From G965199725 sp965199725 (GTDB lineage Bacteria; Pseudomonadota; Gammaproteobacteria; Nitrosococcales; Methylophagaceae), in NCBI GenBank assembly GCA_965199725.1, contig OZ241321.1, positions 682,001 to 746,000 on the forward strand: a stretch of 64,000 nucleotides of DNA. Reading direction: 5' to 3'. Positions 51,980 to 60,873 of this stretch are shown here, one piece after another (the first letter of the stretch is position 1; the number at the start of each line of letters is the position of its first letter). Under the pieces are notes generated by a model. The model was given only the letters and a program-made list of their open reading frames with translations. It had not been told where the DNA came from and did not search any database. The translations under genes and the position numbers were made by a program.

Positions 51980-52641
51980 ATGCAGCGTATCAGCTTGATA
52001 ATATCGAGATAACACGTGCTGGTCAGTGTATTATCAGCATTCCACAGCTTGTTATTGGAAGCAGCCAATGTACCGCTCTGCTTGGGTCTAATGGCAGTGG
52101 TAAATCTACCCTGCTTGATGTGCTGGCCTTTGTCAACCGGCCCTGTCAAGGCACCATCAGTCTTCATGGTCAGGTCATCAGCGGCGGGTTAAGCTGCGAT
52201 CAACGGCGAATGATAGGCTATGTCAATCAGCAACCTTATCTTTTAAACGGTACAGTCGCTGATAATATCAGGCTAGCACTACACCTTCAAGGTATCAATC
52301 GGCAACACCAGCCAACATTAATCAACCGGACGTTAGCGCTGGTTGGAGCAGAACATCTTGCCAGCCAGCCAGCCAGCAGTCTGTCAGGTGGAGAATTAAA
52401 ACGGATTGCAATTGCTCGGGCTATCAGTTACCAGCCGAATATTGTATTGCTGGATGAACCTTTCTCCCATCTTGATGAACGCCACTGTCGCCAGCTTGAG
52501 ACCATTATAACAACCTTAAAGCAAAGTGGCATTACCGTTGTAGTAACCAGTCATCGTACTGTGCAGAGTTTAAGTTTTGCTGACACCCGCCTGCAGCTTT
52601 CTTACAGCGGTCACACTTATACAATAACGCAAGATAGATAA
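51955..52641 (+). CDS. tupC: Tungstate-type ABC transporter ATP-binding protein
   Basis: A 228-aa ABC ATPase. Walker A GSNGSGKST is at 44-52, the signature is SLSGGELKRIAIARA, Walker B is IVLLDEPFSHLDE, and the H-loop is VVTSHRTVQ. It is short, without a C-terminal regulatory domain. Overlap with the permease gene indicates a coupled pair. The substrate is assigned from the permease, so it remains a prediction. Confidence 0.8.
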   Translation: MDTTVSSVNAAYQLDNIEITRAGQCIISIPQLVIGSSQCTALLGSNGSGKSTLLDVLAFVNRPCQGTISLHGQVISGGLSCDQRRMIGYVNQQPYLLNGTVADNIRLALHLQGINRQHQPTLINRTLALVGAEHLASQPASSLSGGELKRIAIARAISYQPNIVLLDEPFSHLDERHCRQLETIITTLKQSGITVVVTSHRTVQSLSFADTRLQLSYSGHTYTITQDR

Positions 52642-52653
52642 AATCACAAAAGG

Positions 52654-52680
52654 AAGAGCCAGACAATCTGTCTGGCTCTT
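52654..52680. terminator. Perfect 11-bp hairpin after tupC
   Basis: AAGAGCCAGAC (52654-52664), loop AATCT, GTCTGGCTCTT (52670-52680). It starts 12 bases after the tupC stop. The stem is strong, but no T run follows on the plus strand. It probably ends or protects the metK-tupC transcript. The rest of 52681-52911 shows no gene. Confidence 0.6.
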
Positions 52681-52911
52681 GGGGGCAAATAGAGAGTAGC
52701 TGTGTTAAATCTGCAATAGATTGCCAACCACAAATACTCAACAACGTGGTAGTATAATACAGATAATAAATTGATTATGAATGAGCGAATTATCCCGAAT
52801 GATTAAGGAATACTTTCCCAAATAACAATTTTTATCATCTGCCTGTACCAATAGGCCGGCGCTTGGGTTATTATGAATATATGAACATATTGTCATACTA
52901 GCTAAATTTTA

Positions 52912-54357
52912 GTGAAAGCTTCACTACAACTTAGAACGGGGCAAACACTGTCAATGACCCCGCAGCTGCAACAGGCGCTACGCTTGTTGCAGTTATCGTC
53001 ACTTGAAATACAAACCGAAATTCAAGCAGCGTTGGAAAACAACCCACTGCTTGAACTGGAAGAACAATTTGCCTTTAGCCATGACAGCGATCAACAGGAC
53101 AATCATGATGAACCCACTGTTTTAGAATCGGGGCAGCTAGAACATACTGATATCCCTGATGAACTGCCCATAGACAGTGAGTGGGAAGACACCTATGAAA
53201 GCCTGCCTATTAATTTAGCGCGCCAGAGCCATGATAATAACGACTCTGTTGGCAGTTATAATGAAAATATCACAGGCAACAATCTGCACACTCATCTGCT
53301 ATGGCAGATGCAGTTGACGCCATTTTCTAGCCTTGATGAAAAAATTGCCATGGCGGTGATTGATGCCGTCAATGACGATGGCTATCTGACCGCCTCGCTC
53401 ACTGATATTCAGCAAAGTCTGGATATGCCCTGTCCAGACCTTGCTGACATTGAAGCAGTCATTCAACGTATTCAGCGATTTGATCCAGTTGGGGTGGCAG
53501 CGCGTAGTGTGCGTGAATGTCTGCTTATTCAGTTAAAGCAGTGTGATGAAGGCACCACCCGCGACAGGCTGACCGCACTGGTGACCGACCATCTTGATGC
53601 ACTGGCGAATCATGATATTGCGCAAATAAAAAAGGCGCTAGGTGTTGATGATGACACATTCAATGATCTGCTTAACAGTATTAAGCAGTTAAATCCCCGA
53701 CCTGGTAGCCAGATAAACAGTCAAACCACCGAATATATCACCCCTGATGTATATACATACAAAGTTTATGGCCAATGGCAATTATCGCTTAATACAGATA
53801 ATGCGCCACCTCTGAAGATAGCAAGCCATTACGCCCAGCTTATCAAACGTGCTGATAGTAGCGCTGATAACATTTACTTGAAGGACTGTCTGAAGGAAGC
53901 ACGCTGGTTGTTAAAAAGCCTGCAAAGCCGCAATGAAACCTTGCTCAAAGTGGCTACCGCCATTGTCTATCACCAGCAGAATTTTTTAGAACAAGGTGAT
54001 GAAGGTATAAAGCCACTGGCATTAAGTGATATTGCCAACAAAATCGGTATGCACGAGTCAACTATATCAAGGGCAACCGCCGGAAAATACCTGCATACAC
54101 CACGCGGTGTTTATGAATTGAAACATTTCTTTTCTAATACTGTCAGTTCTAATGAAGGTGGGGAACATTCGGCGACCGCTATTCGTGCCATCATCAAAAA
54201 ACTGGTTGCTGATGAAAACCCGACCAAGCCGCTCAGCGATAGCAAAATTGCGACTATACTTGGCGAAAAAGACATTAAAGTTGCCCGCAGAACAGTCGCC
54301 AAATACCGAGAGGTGATGGCAATATCGCCATCAAGCCAACGTAAGAGACTGGTCTGA
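52912..54357 (+). CDS. rpoN: RNA polymerase sigma-54 factor
   Basis: 481 aa from GTG 52912. The N-terminal Gln/Leu-rich activator region reads LRTGQTLSMTPQLQQALRLL. It is followed by an acidic region (about 55-110), the core-binding domain and the helix-turn-helix around HESTISRATAGKY, with the RpoN box ARRTVAKYRE near the end. It directs transcription from -24/-12 promoters with enhancer-binding ATPases. It heads the hpf-ptsN-PTS cluster, the typical context. Confidence 0.96.
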   Translation: MKASLQLRTGQTLSMTPQLQQALRLLQLSSLEIQTEIQAALENNPLLELEEQFAFSHDSDQQDNHDEPTVLESGQLEHTDIPDELPIDSEWEDTYESLPINLARQSHDNNDSVGSYNENITGNNLHTHLLWQMQLTPFSSLDEKIAMAVIDAVNDDGYLTASLTDIQQSLDMPCPDLADIEAVIQRIQRFDPVGVAARSVRECLLIQLKQCDEGTTRDRLTALVTDHLDALANHDIAQIKKALGVDDDTFNDLLNSIKQLNPRPGSQINSQTTEYITPDVYTYKVYGQWQLSLNTDNAPPLKIASHYAQLIKRADSSADNIYLKDCLKEARWLLKSLQSRNETLLKVATAIVYHQQNFLEQGDEGIKPLALSDIANKIGMHESTISRATAGKYLHTPRGVYELKHFFSNTVSSNEGGEHSATAIRAIIKKLVADENPTKPLSDSKIATILGEKDIKVARRTVAKYREVMAISPSSQRKRLV

Positions 54358-54397
54358 TCCAGTTGTTTTTGTTAACTTTGATAATAGCTAGGAGAAA

Positions 54398-54730
54398 ATG
54401 ATGCAATTAAACTTAAGCGGACGACACATTGAGATTACTGACAGCCTGCGTGACCATACCCATAACAAGTTTCAAAAACTCAGTCGTCATTTTGATCATG
54501 TAACCAACGTCCATGTTGTGCTGGATGTAGCCAAAAAACGCCAGCGGGCAGAAGCAACTGTCCACGCCAGTGGTACCGATCTGTTTGCTTCAGATGTACA
54601 GGATAATATGTACACCGCCATTGACCATCTAGTCGCCAAGCTGGACAGACAGATCATCAAGCACAAAAACAAACTGAAAAACCATCATCGGGTTGATGGC
54701 GCTAATATGAAATATAACCCTTCCAGTTAA
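54398..54730 (+). CDS. hpf: Ribosome hibernation promoting factor, short form
   Basis: A 110-aa protein; either of two consecutive ATGs may be used. MQLNLSGRHIEITDSLRDH and the basic C-terminal HKNKLKNHHR fit short HPF/YfiA. It binds the 30S subunit and promotes 100S dimers in stationary phase. It follows rpoN by about 40 bases, as usual. GGAGAA lies upstream. Confidence 0.94.
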   Translation: MMQLNLSGRHIEITDSLRDHTHNKFQKLSRHFDHVTNVHVVLDVAKKRQRAEATVHASGTDLFASDVQDNMYTAIDHLVAKLDRQIIKHKNKLKNHHRVDGANMKYNPSS

Positions 54731-54753
54731 CCAGTCTACACTAACTATCTGCC

Positions 54754-55224
54754 ATGACTATTGCAACCCTGCTTGTTAATGCCAATAATATCTGCTGTCA
54801 GGATCAGCATGTTAATAGCAAAAAAAGATTAATTGAAAAATTAAGCCTGCTACTTGCCAGTAACGCCCATGCGATTTCCGCCAACTGTATCTTTAAGGCG
54901 TTAATAGAGCGCGAACGACTGGGCAGTACTGGTCTTGGCAAAGGGGTGGCCATCCCACATGCAAGAGTGGCAGGGTTGAACCGCACCATTGCCGCCATGA
55001 TGACTCTGGCAACACCAATTGATTACGCCGCCGCTGATAATCAGCCAGTAGATATTATCTATGGCCTGCTGGTGCCAATAAATGATAACAATCACTTAGA
55101 TAATTTAGCCAATATTGTCGCGGTATTACGTGATGACGATATTTGCCAGTCTATTCGCAACAGTACTGATTCAGCGCTACTGTTCAGCATGTTACTGGCA
55201 ATTAATGAAGTTAAGTGCGCATGA
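54754..55224 (+). CDS. ptsN: PTS IIA-like nitrogen-regulatory protein
   Basis: A 156-aa EIIA(Ntr). The phosphorylated histidine is His69 in GKGVAIPHARV. It receives phosphate through the PTS and acts as a regulator rather than a sugar transporter, for example on potassium uptake and sensor kinases. It overlaps hprK by an ATGA junction. Confidence 0.93.
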   Translation: MTIATLLVNANNICCQDQHVNSKKRLIEKLSLLLASNAHAISANCIFKALIERERLGSTGLGKGVAIPHARVAGLNRTIAAMMTLATPIDYAAADNQPVDIIYGLLVPINDNNHLDNLANIVAVLRDDDICQSIRNSTDSALLFSMLLAINEVKCA

Positions 55225-55733
55225 GGCTTCAGCAATACCCATCTGAAAATCATCACGGGGTATTTGTTGCCATTTCTGGTGTTGGTGTACTGATTATTGG
55301 TGCCGCCGGTATTGGCAAAAGCAGTCTGGCACTGGAGCTTATTAACCACCAGCATCAATTAATTGCCGATGATGTAGTTGAGTTCAGTCGCGATGCCAAC
55401 GGGCATATCATCGGCCAGTGTCCCCCAATGCTGGCAGGATTACTCCATAGCCGCGAGCTGGGGATTGTCTGCCTACCTTCAGTGTTTGGCAATAGCTGTG
55501 TGGCACCACATGCTTTCTTACACCATATTATTCGGTTGGTAGCTACATCCAATCAGCCCAGCAGCATCGCGCCTGCACTCACGCCATACACGATCTGCAC
55601 ACAAGACTTACCAGTGCTAACTCTGGCACTGACAACGCCCGCCTCGCTGGTTACCCGTATCATGACTTGGCTATCCATGCAGGAAAGTCTGCTTCAGGTA
55701 TCTGCGCCCGCAACGAGTGGTACAAAGCAATGA
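55221..55733 (+). CDS. hprK: HPr kinase/phosphorylase, short form
   Basis: About 170 aa from ATG 55221 (ATGA overlap with ptsN); a GTG two codons earlier is possible. The P-loop is GAAGIGKS near residues 27-34, followed by LIADDVVEF and LLHSRELGIVCLPSVFG, which matches the HprK signature region. Only the C-terminal kinase domain is present; the N-terminal domain of the full-length enzyme is missing, as in alphaproteobacterial short HprK. It would phosphorylate HPr on a serine. In most gammaproteobacteria rapZ occupies this spot. Confidence 0.82.
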   Translation: MRLQQYPSENHHGVFVAISGVGVLIIGAAGIGKSSLALELINHQHQLIADDVVEFSRDANGHIIGQCPPMLAGLLHSRELGIVCLPSVFGNSCVAPHAFLHHIIRLVATSNQPSSIAPALTPYTICTQDLPVLTLALTTPASLVTRIMTWLSMQESLLQVSAPATSGTKQ

Positions 55734-56137
55734 CTGTTGGTATCCTGATCATATCGCACAATCAGATCGGTAACGAGCTTATCGTCACTGCACAGCAGAT
55801 GCTGGCGTGTTGCACTCTACCACCAACCAAAGTGCTGTCAATCAGCATGAATGACGACCCTGACAGGATACGCCATGAGCTAAATAGCAACATTGCTGAT
55901 CTAGATCAAGGTATGGGCGTGTTAATTCTGACTGATATGTTTGGATCTACCCCAAGTAACATTGCCTGCACAGTCGCCAACAATAAAGTTGTACGCATTG
56001 TTTCTGGCCTTAACCTTCCCATGTTAGTGCGGGTATTTAACTACGCAAATCTTGATCTGGAAAAGCTCAAACAAAAAGCCATTAGCGGCGGCAAAGAAGG
56101 CGTCGCACCATGCCTTCATGTAGCACCTGCACTATGA
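55730..56137 (+). CDS. PTS EIIA component, mannose family
   Basis: 135 aa from ATG 55730, overlapping the hprK stop by ATGA. ILIISHNQIG places the active His at residue 10, and LTDMFGSTPSNIA is the family motif. Mannose-type EIIA proteins of this regulatory kind occur beside HprK and HPr without EIIB/C/D. It probably relays phosphorylation state rather than moving sugar. Confidence 0.88.
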   Translation: MTVGILIISHNQIGNELIVTAQQMLACCTLPPTKVLSISMNDDPDRIRHELNSNIADLDQGMGVLILTDMFGSTPSNIACTVANNKVVRIVSGLNLPMLVRVFNYANLDLEKLKQKAISGGKEGVAPCLHVAPAL

Positions 56138-56403
56138 TAGAACAACGCTTTTGCATCATTAATAAGCTAGGTATGCACGCACGCGCAGCAGCCAAACTCG
56201 TTACTACCGCATCAGCATTTAAGGCAGATATCAGTATTAGCCATAATCAGCACATAGTTAACGGTAAAAGTATTATGGGGTTAATGATGCTGGCAGCTGC
56301 CAAAGGCAGCACAATTACCGTACGTGCTGAGGGCGAAGACGAAGCTGCCGCTTTAGCACAGATAGAAGCGCTGATTAACGATTACTTTGGGGAAAGTGAA
56401 TGA
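56134..56403 (+). CDS. ptsH: Phosphocarrier protein HPr
   Basis: 89 aa from ATG 56134, overlapping the EIIA stop (ATGA). The active His15 is in NKLGMHARAAAKLV. KSIMGLMMLAAAKG holds the regulatory serine that HprK would phosphorylate. It passes phosphate from EI to EIIA proteins. It overlaps ptsI by ATGA. Confidence 0.94.
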   Translation: MIEQRFCIINKLGMHARAAAKLVTTASAFKADISISHNQHIVNGKSIMGLMMLAAAKGSTITVRAEGEDEAAALAQIEALINDYFGESE

Positions 56404-58142
56404 TTCTGGAATTGCAAGGCATTGGCGCATCACGTGGCATTGCCATTGGCAAAGCGCGCATCCTGCTCGACAATCAGCCAGATATACGCGAATACTTTAT
56501 TACCGAACATGAAGTTGATAACGAAATTGCCCGCCTAACCACTGCTATTGAAAAAACACGCCAGCAACTGAAACAAACCCTTAACCATGTACCAGCCAAC
56601 GCGCCTGATGATGTAACTGGATTTATTGACACCCATTTGCTGATGCTGAAAGATTCATCGCTGACCAAAACGCCCATCACCATGATCCGTCGTCGTCGCT
56701 ATAACGCCGAGTGGGCATTGCAGCTACAGCGTGATGCCTTGGTTAATGTATTTAATGAAATGGACGATCCCTACCTGCGCACCCGTCAGGACGATCTTGA
56801 TCATGTAGTGGGCCGCATTCATCGCAATCTTGCTGGTAGAGATTCTAGCCAGCCTGATATCAGCCATGATCGCTTAAAAGACCATATCATTATTGCCAAT
56901 GATCTGACCCCAGCAGACACGGTATTAATGCAGCATCAGGGTGTGGCAGCATTTGTCACTGAACATGGCGGTACCTCGTCACACACTACCATTCTAGCAC
57001 GTAGTTTAGGCATACCTGCCATTGTTGGCATTCACGCGTTACGGCGTTATATTCGCAATGATGAAGTGCTGATTGTGGATGGCAATAGCGGCATACTAAT
57101 TGCTGGTGCTGATGACAATATTATTGCTGAGTATCAAAAAAAGCGTGATGTACTTGCCCAACACATTGCTTCTTTAAGCCGCTATAAACTTGAGCCAACC
57201 AAAACTAAAAACGGCACTGCCATAAGCCTTTTGGCTAATGCTGAGCTATCCAAAGATGTCGTCCTGCTTGGGTCTGTTGCTGCTGAAGGCATTGGTCTTT
57301 ATCGCACCGAGTTTTTATACATGAATCGCGCCAGCCCACCAGAAGAAGAAGAACAACTGGCGACATACCGTGATGTGGTAGAGAACATGGGTAATCACCC
57401 AGTCATTATCCGCACCTTTGATCTGGGTGCCGACAAAACTGTGGATGGTGGTCGTGACAGTACGATAAGCAATCCGGCGCTCGGTCTGCGTGCCATTCGC
57501 TTATGCTTAAATCAACCCGACATGTTCCGTACTCAACTGCGGGCAATTTTGCGCGCATCAGTGTATGGCAAACTGAAAATTGTGTTTCCAATGATTACCA
57601 CCCAAAAAGAGTTAATCCAGGCACTTTATTTACTGGAGCAATGTAAGTCAGCGCTGGATCGTGAGGGACTGGAGTATGACCGTCACATTGAAACTGGTGT
57701 GATGATTGAAGTGCCCGCCAGCGCGGTATGTGCTGAAATGCTGGCCAGTCAGGTTGATTTTTTATCCATTGGCACCAACGATCTGATTCAATACACACTT
57801 GCCATTGATCGCATCAATGATCACGTCAATTATCTATATGATCCCCTACACCCAGCAGTACTGCGCTTGATTCATACCACGCTTAAAGCCGGCAAAAAAC
57901 AGAATACACCTGTTTCTATGTGTGGCGAAATGGCAGGTGATCCACGCTACACCCGTCTGTTGCTTGCCATGGGGCTGACCTCGTTCAGTGTGCACCCCAG
58001 CGCGCTACTGGAAATCAAACAAATCATTAATGAAACTGATCTGACCCAACTACCCGCCAACACCCTTGATATTATCAATATGGCCAATGCGCTGGATGCT
58101 GAAGCATTGCTTACACAGATTAACCAGCCCAGTCGCTATTAA
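56400..58142 (+). CDS. ptsI: Phosphoenolpyruvate-protein phosphotransferase (enzyme I)
   Basis: A 580-aa EI. The active His195 is in HGGTSSHTTILARSLGIPA. LLANAELSKD, GIGLYRTEFLYM, FDLGADK and SIGTNDLIQYTLAIDR with SMCGEMAGDP form the PEP-binding domain. There is no GAF domain, so it is the plain EI rather than PtsP. It starts the phosphorelay to HPr. It ends the ptsN-hprK-EIIA-ptsH-ptsI run of overlapping genes. No permease is nearby. Confidence 0.95.
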   Translation: MILELQGIGASRGIAIGKARILLDNQPDIREYFITEHEVDNEIARLTTAIEKTRQQLKQTLNHVPANAPDDVTGFIDTHLLMLKDSSLTKTPITMIRRRRYNAEWALQLQRDALVNVFNEMDDPYLRTRQDDLDHVVGRIHRNLAGRDSSQPDISHDRLKDHIIIANDLTPADTVLMQHQGVAAFVTEHGGTSSHTTILARSLGIPAIVGIHALRRYIRNDEVLIVDGNSGILIAGADDNIIAEYQKKRDVLAQHIASLSRYKLEPTKTKNGTAISLLANAELSKDVVLLGSVAAEGIGLYRTEFLYMNRASPPEEEEQLATYRDVVENMGNHPVIIRTFDLGADKTVDGGRDSTISNPALGLRAIRLCLNQPDMFRTQLRAILRASVYGKLKIVFPMITTQKELIQALYLLEQCKSALDREGLEYDRHIETGVMIEVPASAVCAEMLASQVDFLSIGTNDLIQYTLAIDRINDHVNYLYDPLHPAVLRLIHTTLKAGKKQNTPVSMCGEMAGDPRYTRLLLAMGLTSFSVHPSALLEIKQIINETDLTQLPANTLDIINMANALDAEALLTQINQPSRY

Positions 58143-58400
58143 ACAAATTTTTATTTGACCTGTAATTAAAGACCTGCAAAAACTGTCAAACAAGCGCCTA
58201 ATAACTGACTATGCCGTTAGCAACAGTCCTTGATTGCAGCACTGCTCTTGCTGATAGCGCCTTGTATTTGCCTTTTCTTGTTTATTAGATATTAGGTGCT
58301 AGATAGCGGGCGACATACAACATTAATTCTTCCACAGGTTAGCTAAAAGGTACCAGTCACGCTAGAATAATAGAGGACTAATCCTTAAAAAGACCTGATA
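58143..58400. other. Intergenic region before mgtE
   Basis: About 258 bp with no recognised gene or RNA. Magnesium riboswitches can precede magnesium transporter genes, but no matching structure was found by eye. It likely contains the mgtE promoter. Confidence 0.4.
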
Positions 58401-59762
58401 ATGGCTGCAACAGAACACTACCACGGCGAACGCCGCGTCATTGATACCTTAGCAGACGCAATGACCAGCGGTCGCTTTGTACGCATGAAGCGCCTGCTAG
58501 CAAGCCTGCATCCGGCAGAAACAGCGCATTTACTGGAATCATTGCCACCACAGGAACGTCAGGTCTGCTGGTCAATTATCAGTCCTGACTTGCGCGGCGA
58601 CATTCTGGCATTTGTTGGTGAGGATGTGCGCGCCAACTTAATAGACTACATGGATACCGCTGATTTGGTCAGCGCCGCAGAAGATATGGACGTAGATGAT
58701 ATCGCCGATATTCTGCAAAATCTGCCCGGGCACATTACCAATAAAGTATTGACCGCAATGGATAGCCAGCATCGCCGCCGCGTTGAAACAGCACTGGCCT
58801 ATGATGAAGACACCGCCGGCGGCATGATGAATACTGATATTGTTACAGTACGCTCTGATATTACCCTAGAAGTTGTGTTGCGCTATCTGCGCATGTTAAC
58901 AGCGTTACCAGATAATACTGACAGTCTATATGTAGTTGACAGGCATGATCAGTATCTTGGCACCCTGCCGCTGGCAAAACTGGTCAGCCACAGTCGCGCG
59001 ACAACGGTTAGCCGCATTATGTCGCATCAAGTAGAAGCGATTGTTGCCAATATGCCCGAGCGCGATGTCGCCCATCGTTTTGAAAAACATAATCTTATCT
59101 CTGCACCAGTGGTTGATAAAGAAGGTCGCCACTTGCTCGGACGCATTACCATTGATGATGTAGTCGATGTCATTCGTGATGATGCCGAACATACCATGCT
59201 CAGCATGGCAGGTTTAAGTGAAGACGAAGACACCTTTGCACCAGTGAAAAAAAGTGTCCATCGGCGCTCATTGTGGTTAGGGATTAATCTGCTCACTGCG
59301 TTTTTAGCTGCCTGGGTAATTGGCCTATTTGATACCACCATTGAAAAACAGGTTGCGCTGGCAGTGCTGATGCCCATTGTCGCCAGTATGGGCGGCGTAG
59401 CTGGCAGCCAAACGCTTACGCTGGTTATCCGCGCACTGGCACTGGGGCAAGTCAACAGTGGCAATCAGCGTTGGCTTTTGCGCAAAGAACTGGCAGTCGG
59501 CGCAATAAATGGTATCATCTGGGCACTGGCTATTGCTATTGTTGCTGGCCTGTGGTTTAACAGTATACTACTGGGGCTGTTGATTGGTGCAGCCATTATT
59601 GTTAATTTAAGCTCGGCGGCGCTGGCAGGGGTGACCATTCCGTTGCTACTCAAACATTACCGCATTGATCCTGCCCTGTCAGGAGGTGTGTTGCTCACTA
59701 CCATTACCGATGTGGTCGGTTTTGTCGCCTTTTTAGGGTTTGCCTCCCTGTTTATCGTCTAA
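58401..59762 (+). CDS. mgtE: Magnesium transporter MgtE
   Basis: A 453-aa protein. The N-terminal superhelical domain holds HPAETAHLLESLPP. Two CBS domains follow (about 135-260, with YDEDTAGGMM leading in). A C-terminal part with five membrane segments includes the ion-path motif PIVASMGGVAGSQTLTLVIRAL. It is an Mg2+ channel gated by intracellular magnesium through the CBS domains. It follows the PTS cluster and precedes aroC by 17 bases. Confidence 0.94.
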   Translation: MAATEHYHGERRVIDTLADAMTSGRFVRMKRLLASLHPAETAHLLESLPPQERQVCWSIISPDLRGDILAFVGEDVRANLIDYMDTADLVSAAEDMDVDDIADILQNLPGHITNKVLTAMDSQHRRRVETALAYDEDTAGGMMNTDIVTVRSDITLEVVLRYLRMLTALPDNTDSLYVVDRHDQYLGTLPLAKLVSHSRATTVSRIMSHQVEAIVANMPERDVAHRFEKHNLISAPVVDKEGRHLLGRITIDDVVDVIRDDAEHTMLSMAGLSEDEDTFAPVKKSVHRRSLWLGINLLTAFLAAWVIGLFDTTIEKQVALAVLMPIVASMGGVAGSQTLTLVIRALALGQVNSGNQRWLLRKELAVGAINGIIWALAIAIVAGLWFNSILLGLLIGAAIIVNLSSAALAGVTIPLLLKHYRIDPALSGGVLLTTITDVVGFVAFLGFASLFIV

Positions 59763-59779
59763 TGTAAAGTGAGGATGCT

Positions 59780-60871
59780 ATGGCAGGCAACACTATAGGA
59801 ACATTATTTACTGTGACCACCTTTGGTGAAAGCCATGGCCCCGCGCTCGGCTGTGTGGTTGACGGCTGCCCACCTGGTCTTGACTTGAACGTAGCTGATA
59901 TTCAGACAGAATTAGACCGCCGCCGCCCAGGTAAAACCCGCTTTGAAACGCAGCGCAAAGAAGCCGACGAAGTCAGCATTCTCTCTGGCGTGTTTGAAGG
60001 CAAAACCACTGGCACACCGATTGGCCTTCTAATTCATAACACCGATCAGCGATCAAAAGACTACCGTGCGATTAGCGATAAGTTCCGCCCATCACATGCT
60101 GATTACACCTATCAGCAAAAATATGGTCGCCGTGACTGGCGGGGTGGCGGTCGTGCTTCTGCGCGCGAAACAGCAATGCGGGTAGCCGCTGGTGCCATTG
60201 CCAAAAAATATCTAGCACATAAGCACCAGATAATTATTCGTGGCTATCTAGCACAATTAGGCTCCATCAGCATTACCTCAGTTGACTGGTCACAGAGGGA
60301 GAATAGCCTGTTTTTCTGCCCTGACGCGGACAAAGAACAACAAATTGCCGACTATATGAAGGGTTTAAAAGGCAACTCAATCGGCGCACGCATCAATATC
60401 ATCGCTGACAATGTACCCTCTGGGCTTGGTGAACCAGTGTTTGCCAAACTAGACGCTGACATTGCTGCAGCAATGATGGGCATTAACGCAGTAAAAGGGG
60501 TGGAAATAGGTGCAGGCTTTAATGCTATCACCCAGCTTGGCAGTGAACACTGCGATGAAATGACCCCAGAAGGTTTTACCAGCAACAACGCTGGCGGCAT
60601 TTTAGGGGGCATCTCCAGCGGGCAAGCAATCACCGTCAGCATCGCCCTCAAACCAACTTCCAGCTTAAGCATTCCTAGCAACAGTATCAATGAAGATGGC
60701 GAAGCAATAAAGTTGGTTACCAAAGGCCGCCATGATCCCTGTGTTGGTATTCGCGCTACCCCGATTGCCGAAGCAATGCTGGCGATTGTGCTGATGGATC
60801 ATCTGCTGCGCCATCGTGGGCAGAATAAAGATGTAGACAACGCCACCCCGATCGTCCCCACTAACCCATAA
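59780..60871 (+). CDS. aroC: Chorismate synthase
   Basis: A 363-aa enzyme. TFGESHGPALGCVVDGCPPG, GGGRASARETAMRVAAGAIA and KGRHDPCVGIRATPIAEAM are the three signature patterns. It makes chorismate from EPSP using reduced FMN. GAGGATG lies before the ATG. It ends 2 bases before the MFS transporter gene. Confidence 0.97.
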   Translation: MAGNTIGTLFTVTTFGESHGPALGCVVDGCPPGLDLNVADIQTELDRRRPGKTRFETQRKEADEVSILSGVFEGKTTGTPIGLLIHNTDQRSKDYRAISDKFRPSHADYTYQQKYGRRDWRGGGRASARETAMRVAAGAIAKKYLAHKHQIIIRGYLAQLGSISITSVDWSQRENSLFFCPDADKEQQIADYMKGLKGNSIGARINIIADNVPSGLGEPVFAKLDADIAAAMMGINAVKGVEIGAGFNAITQLGSEHCDEMTPEGFTSNNAGGILGGISSGQAITVSIALKPTSSLSIPSNSINEDGEAIKLVTKGRHDPCVGIRATPIAEAMLAIVLMDHLLRHRGQNKDVDNATPIVPTNP

Positions 60872-60873
60872 AA

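Noticed and set aside
58143..58400. Magnesium riboswitch before mgtE
   Set aside because: No ykoK-type or mgtA-type structure could be drawn in the region.
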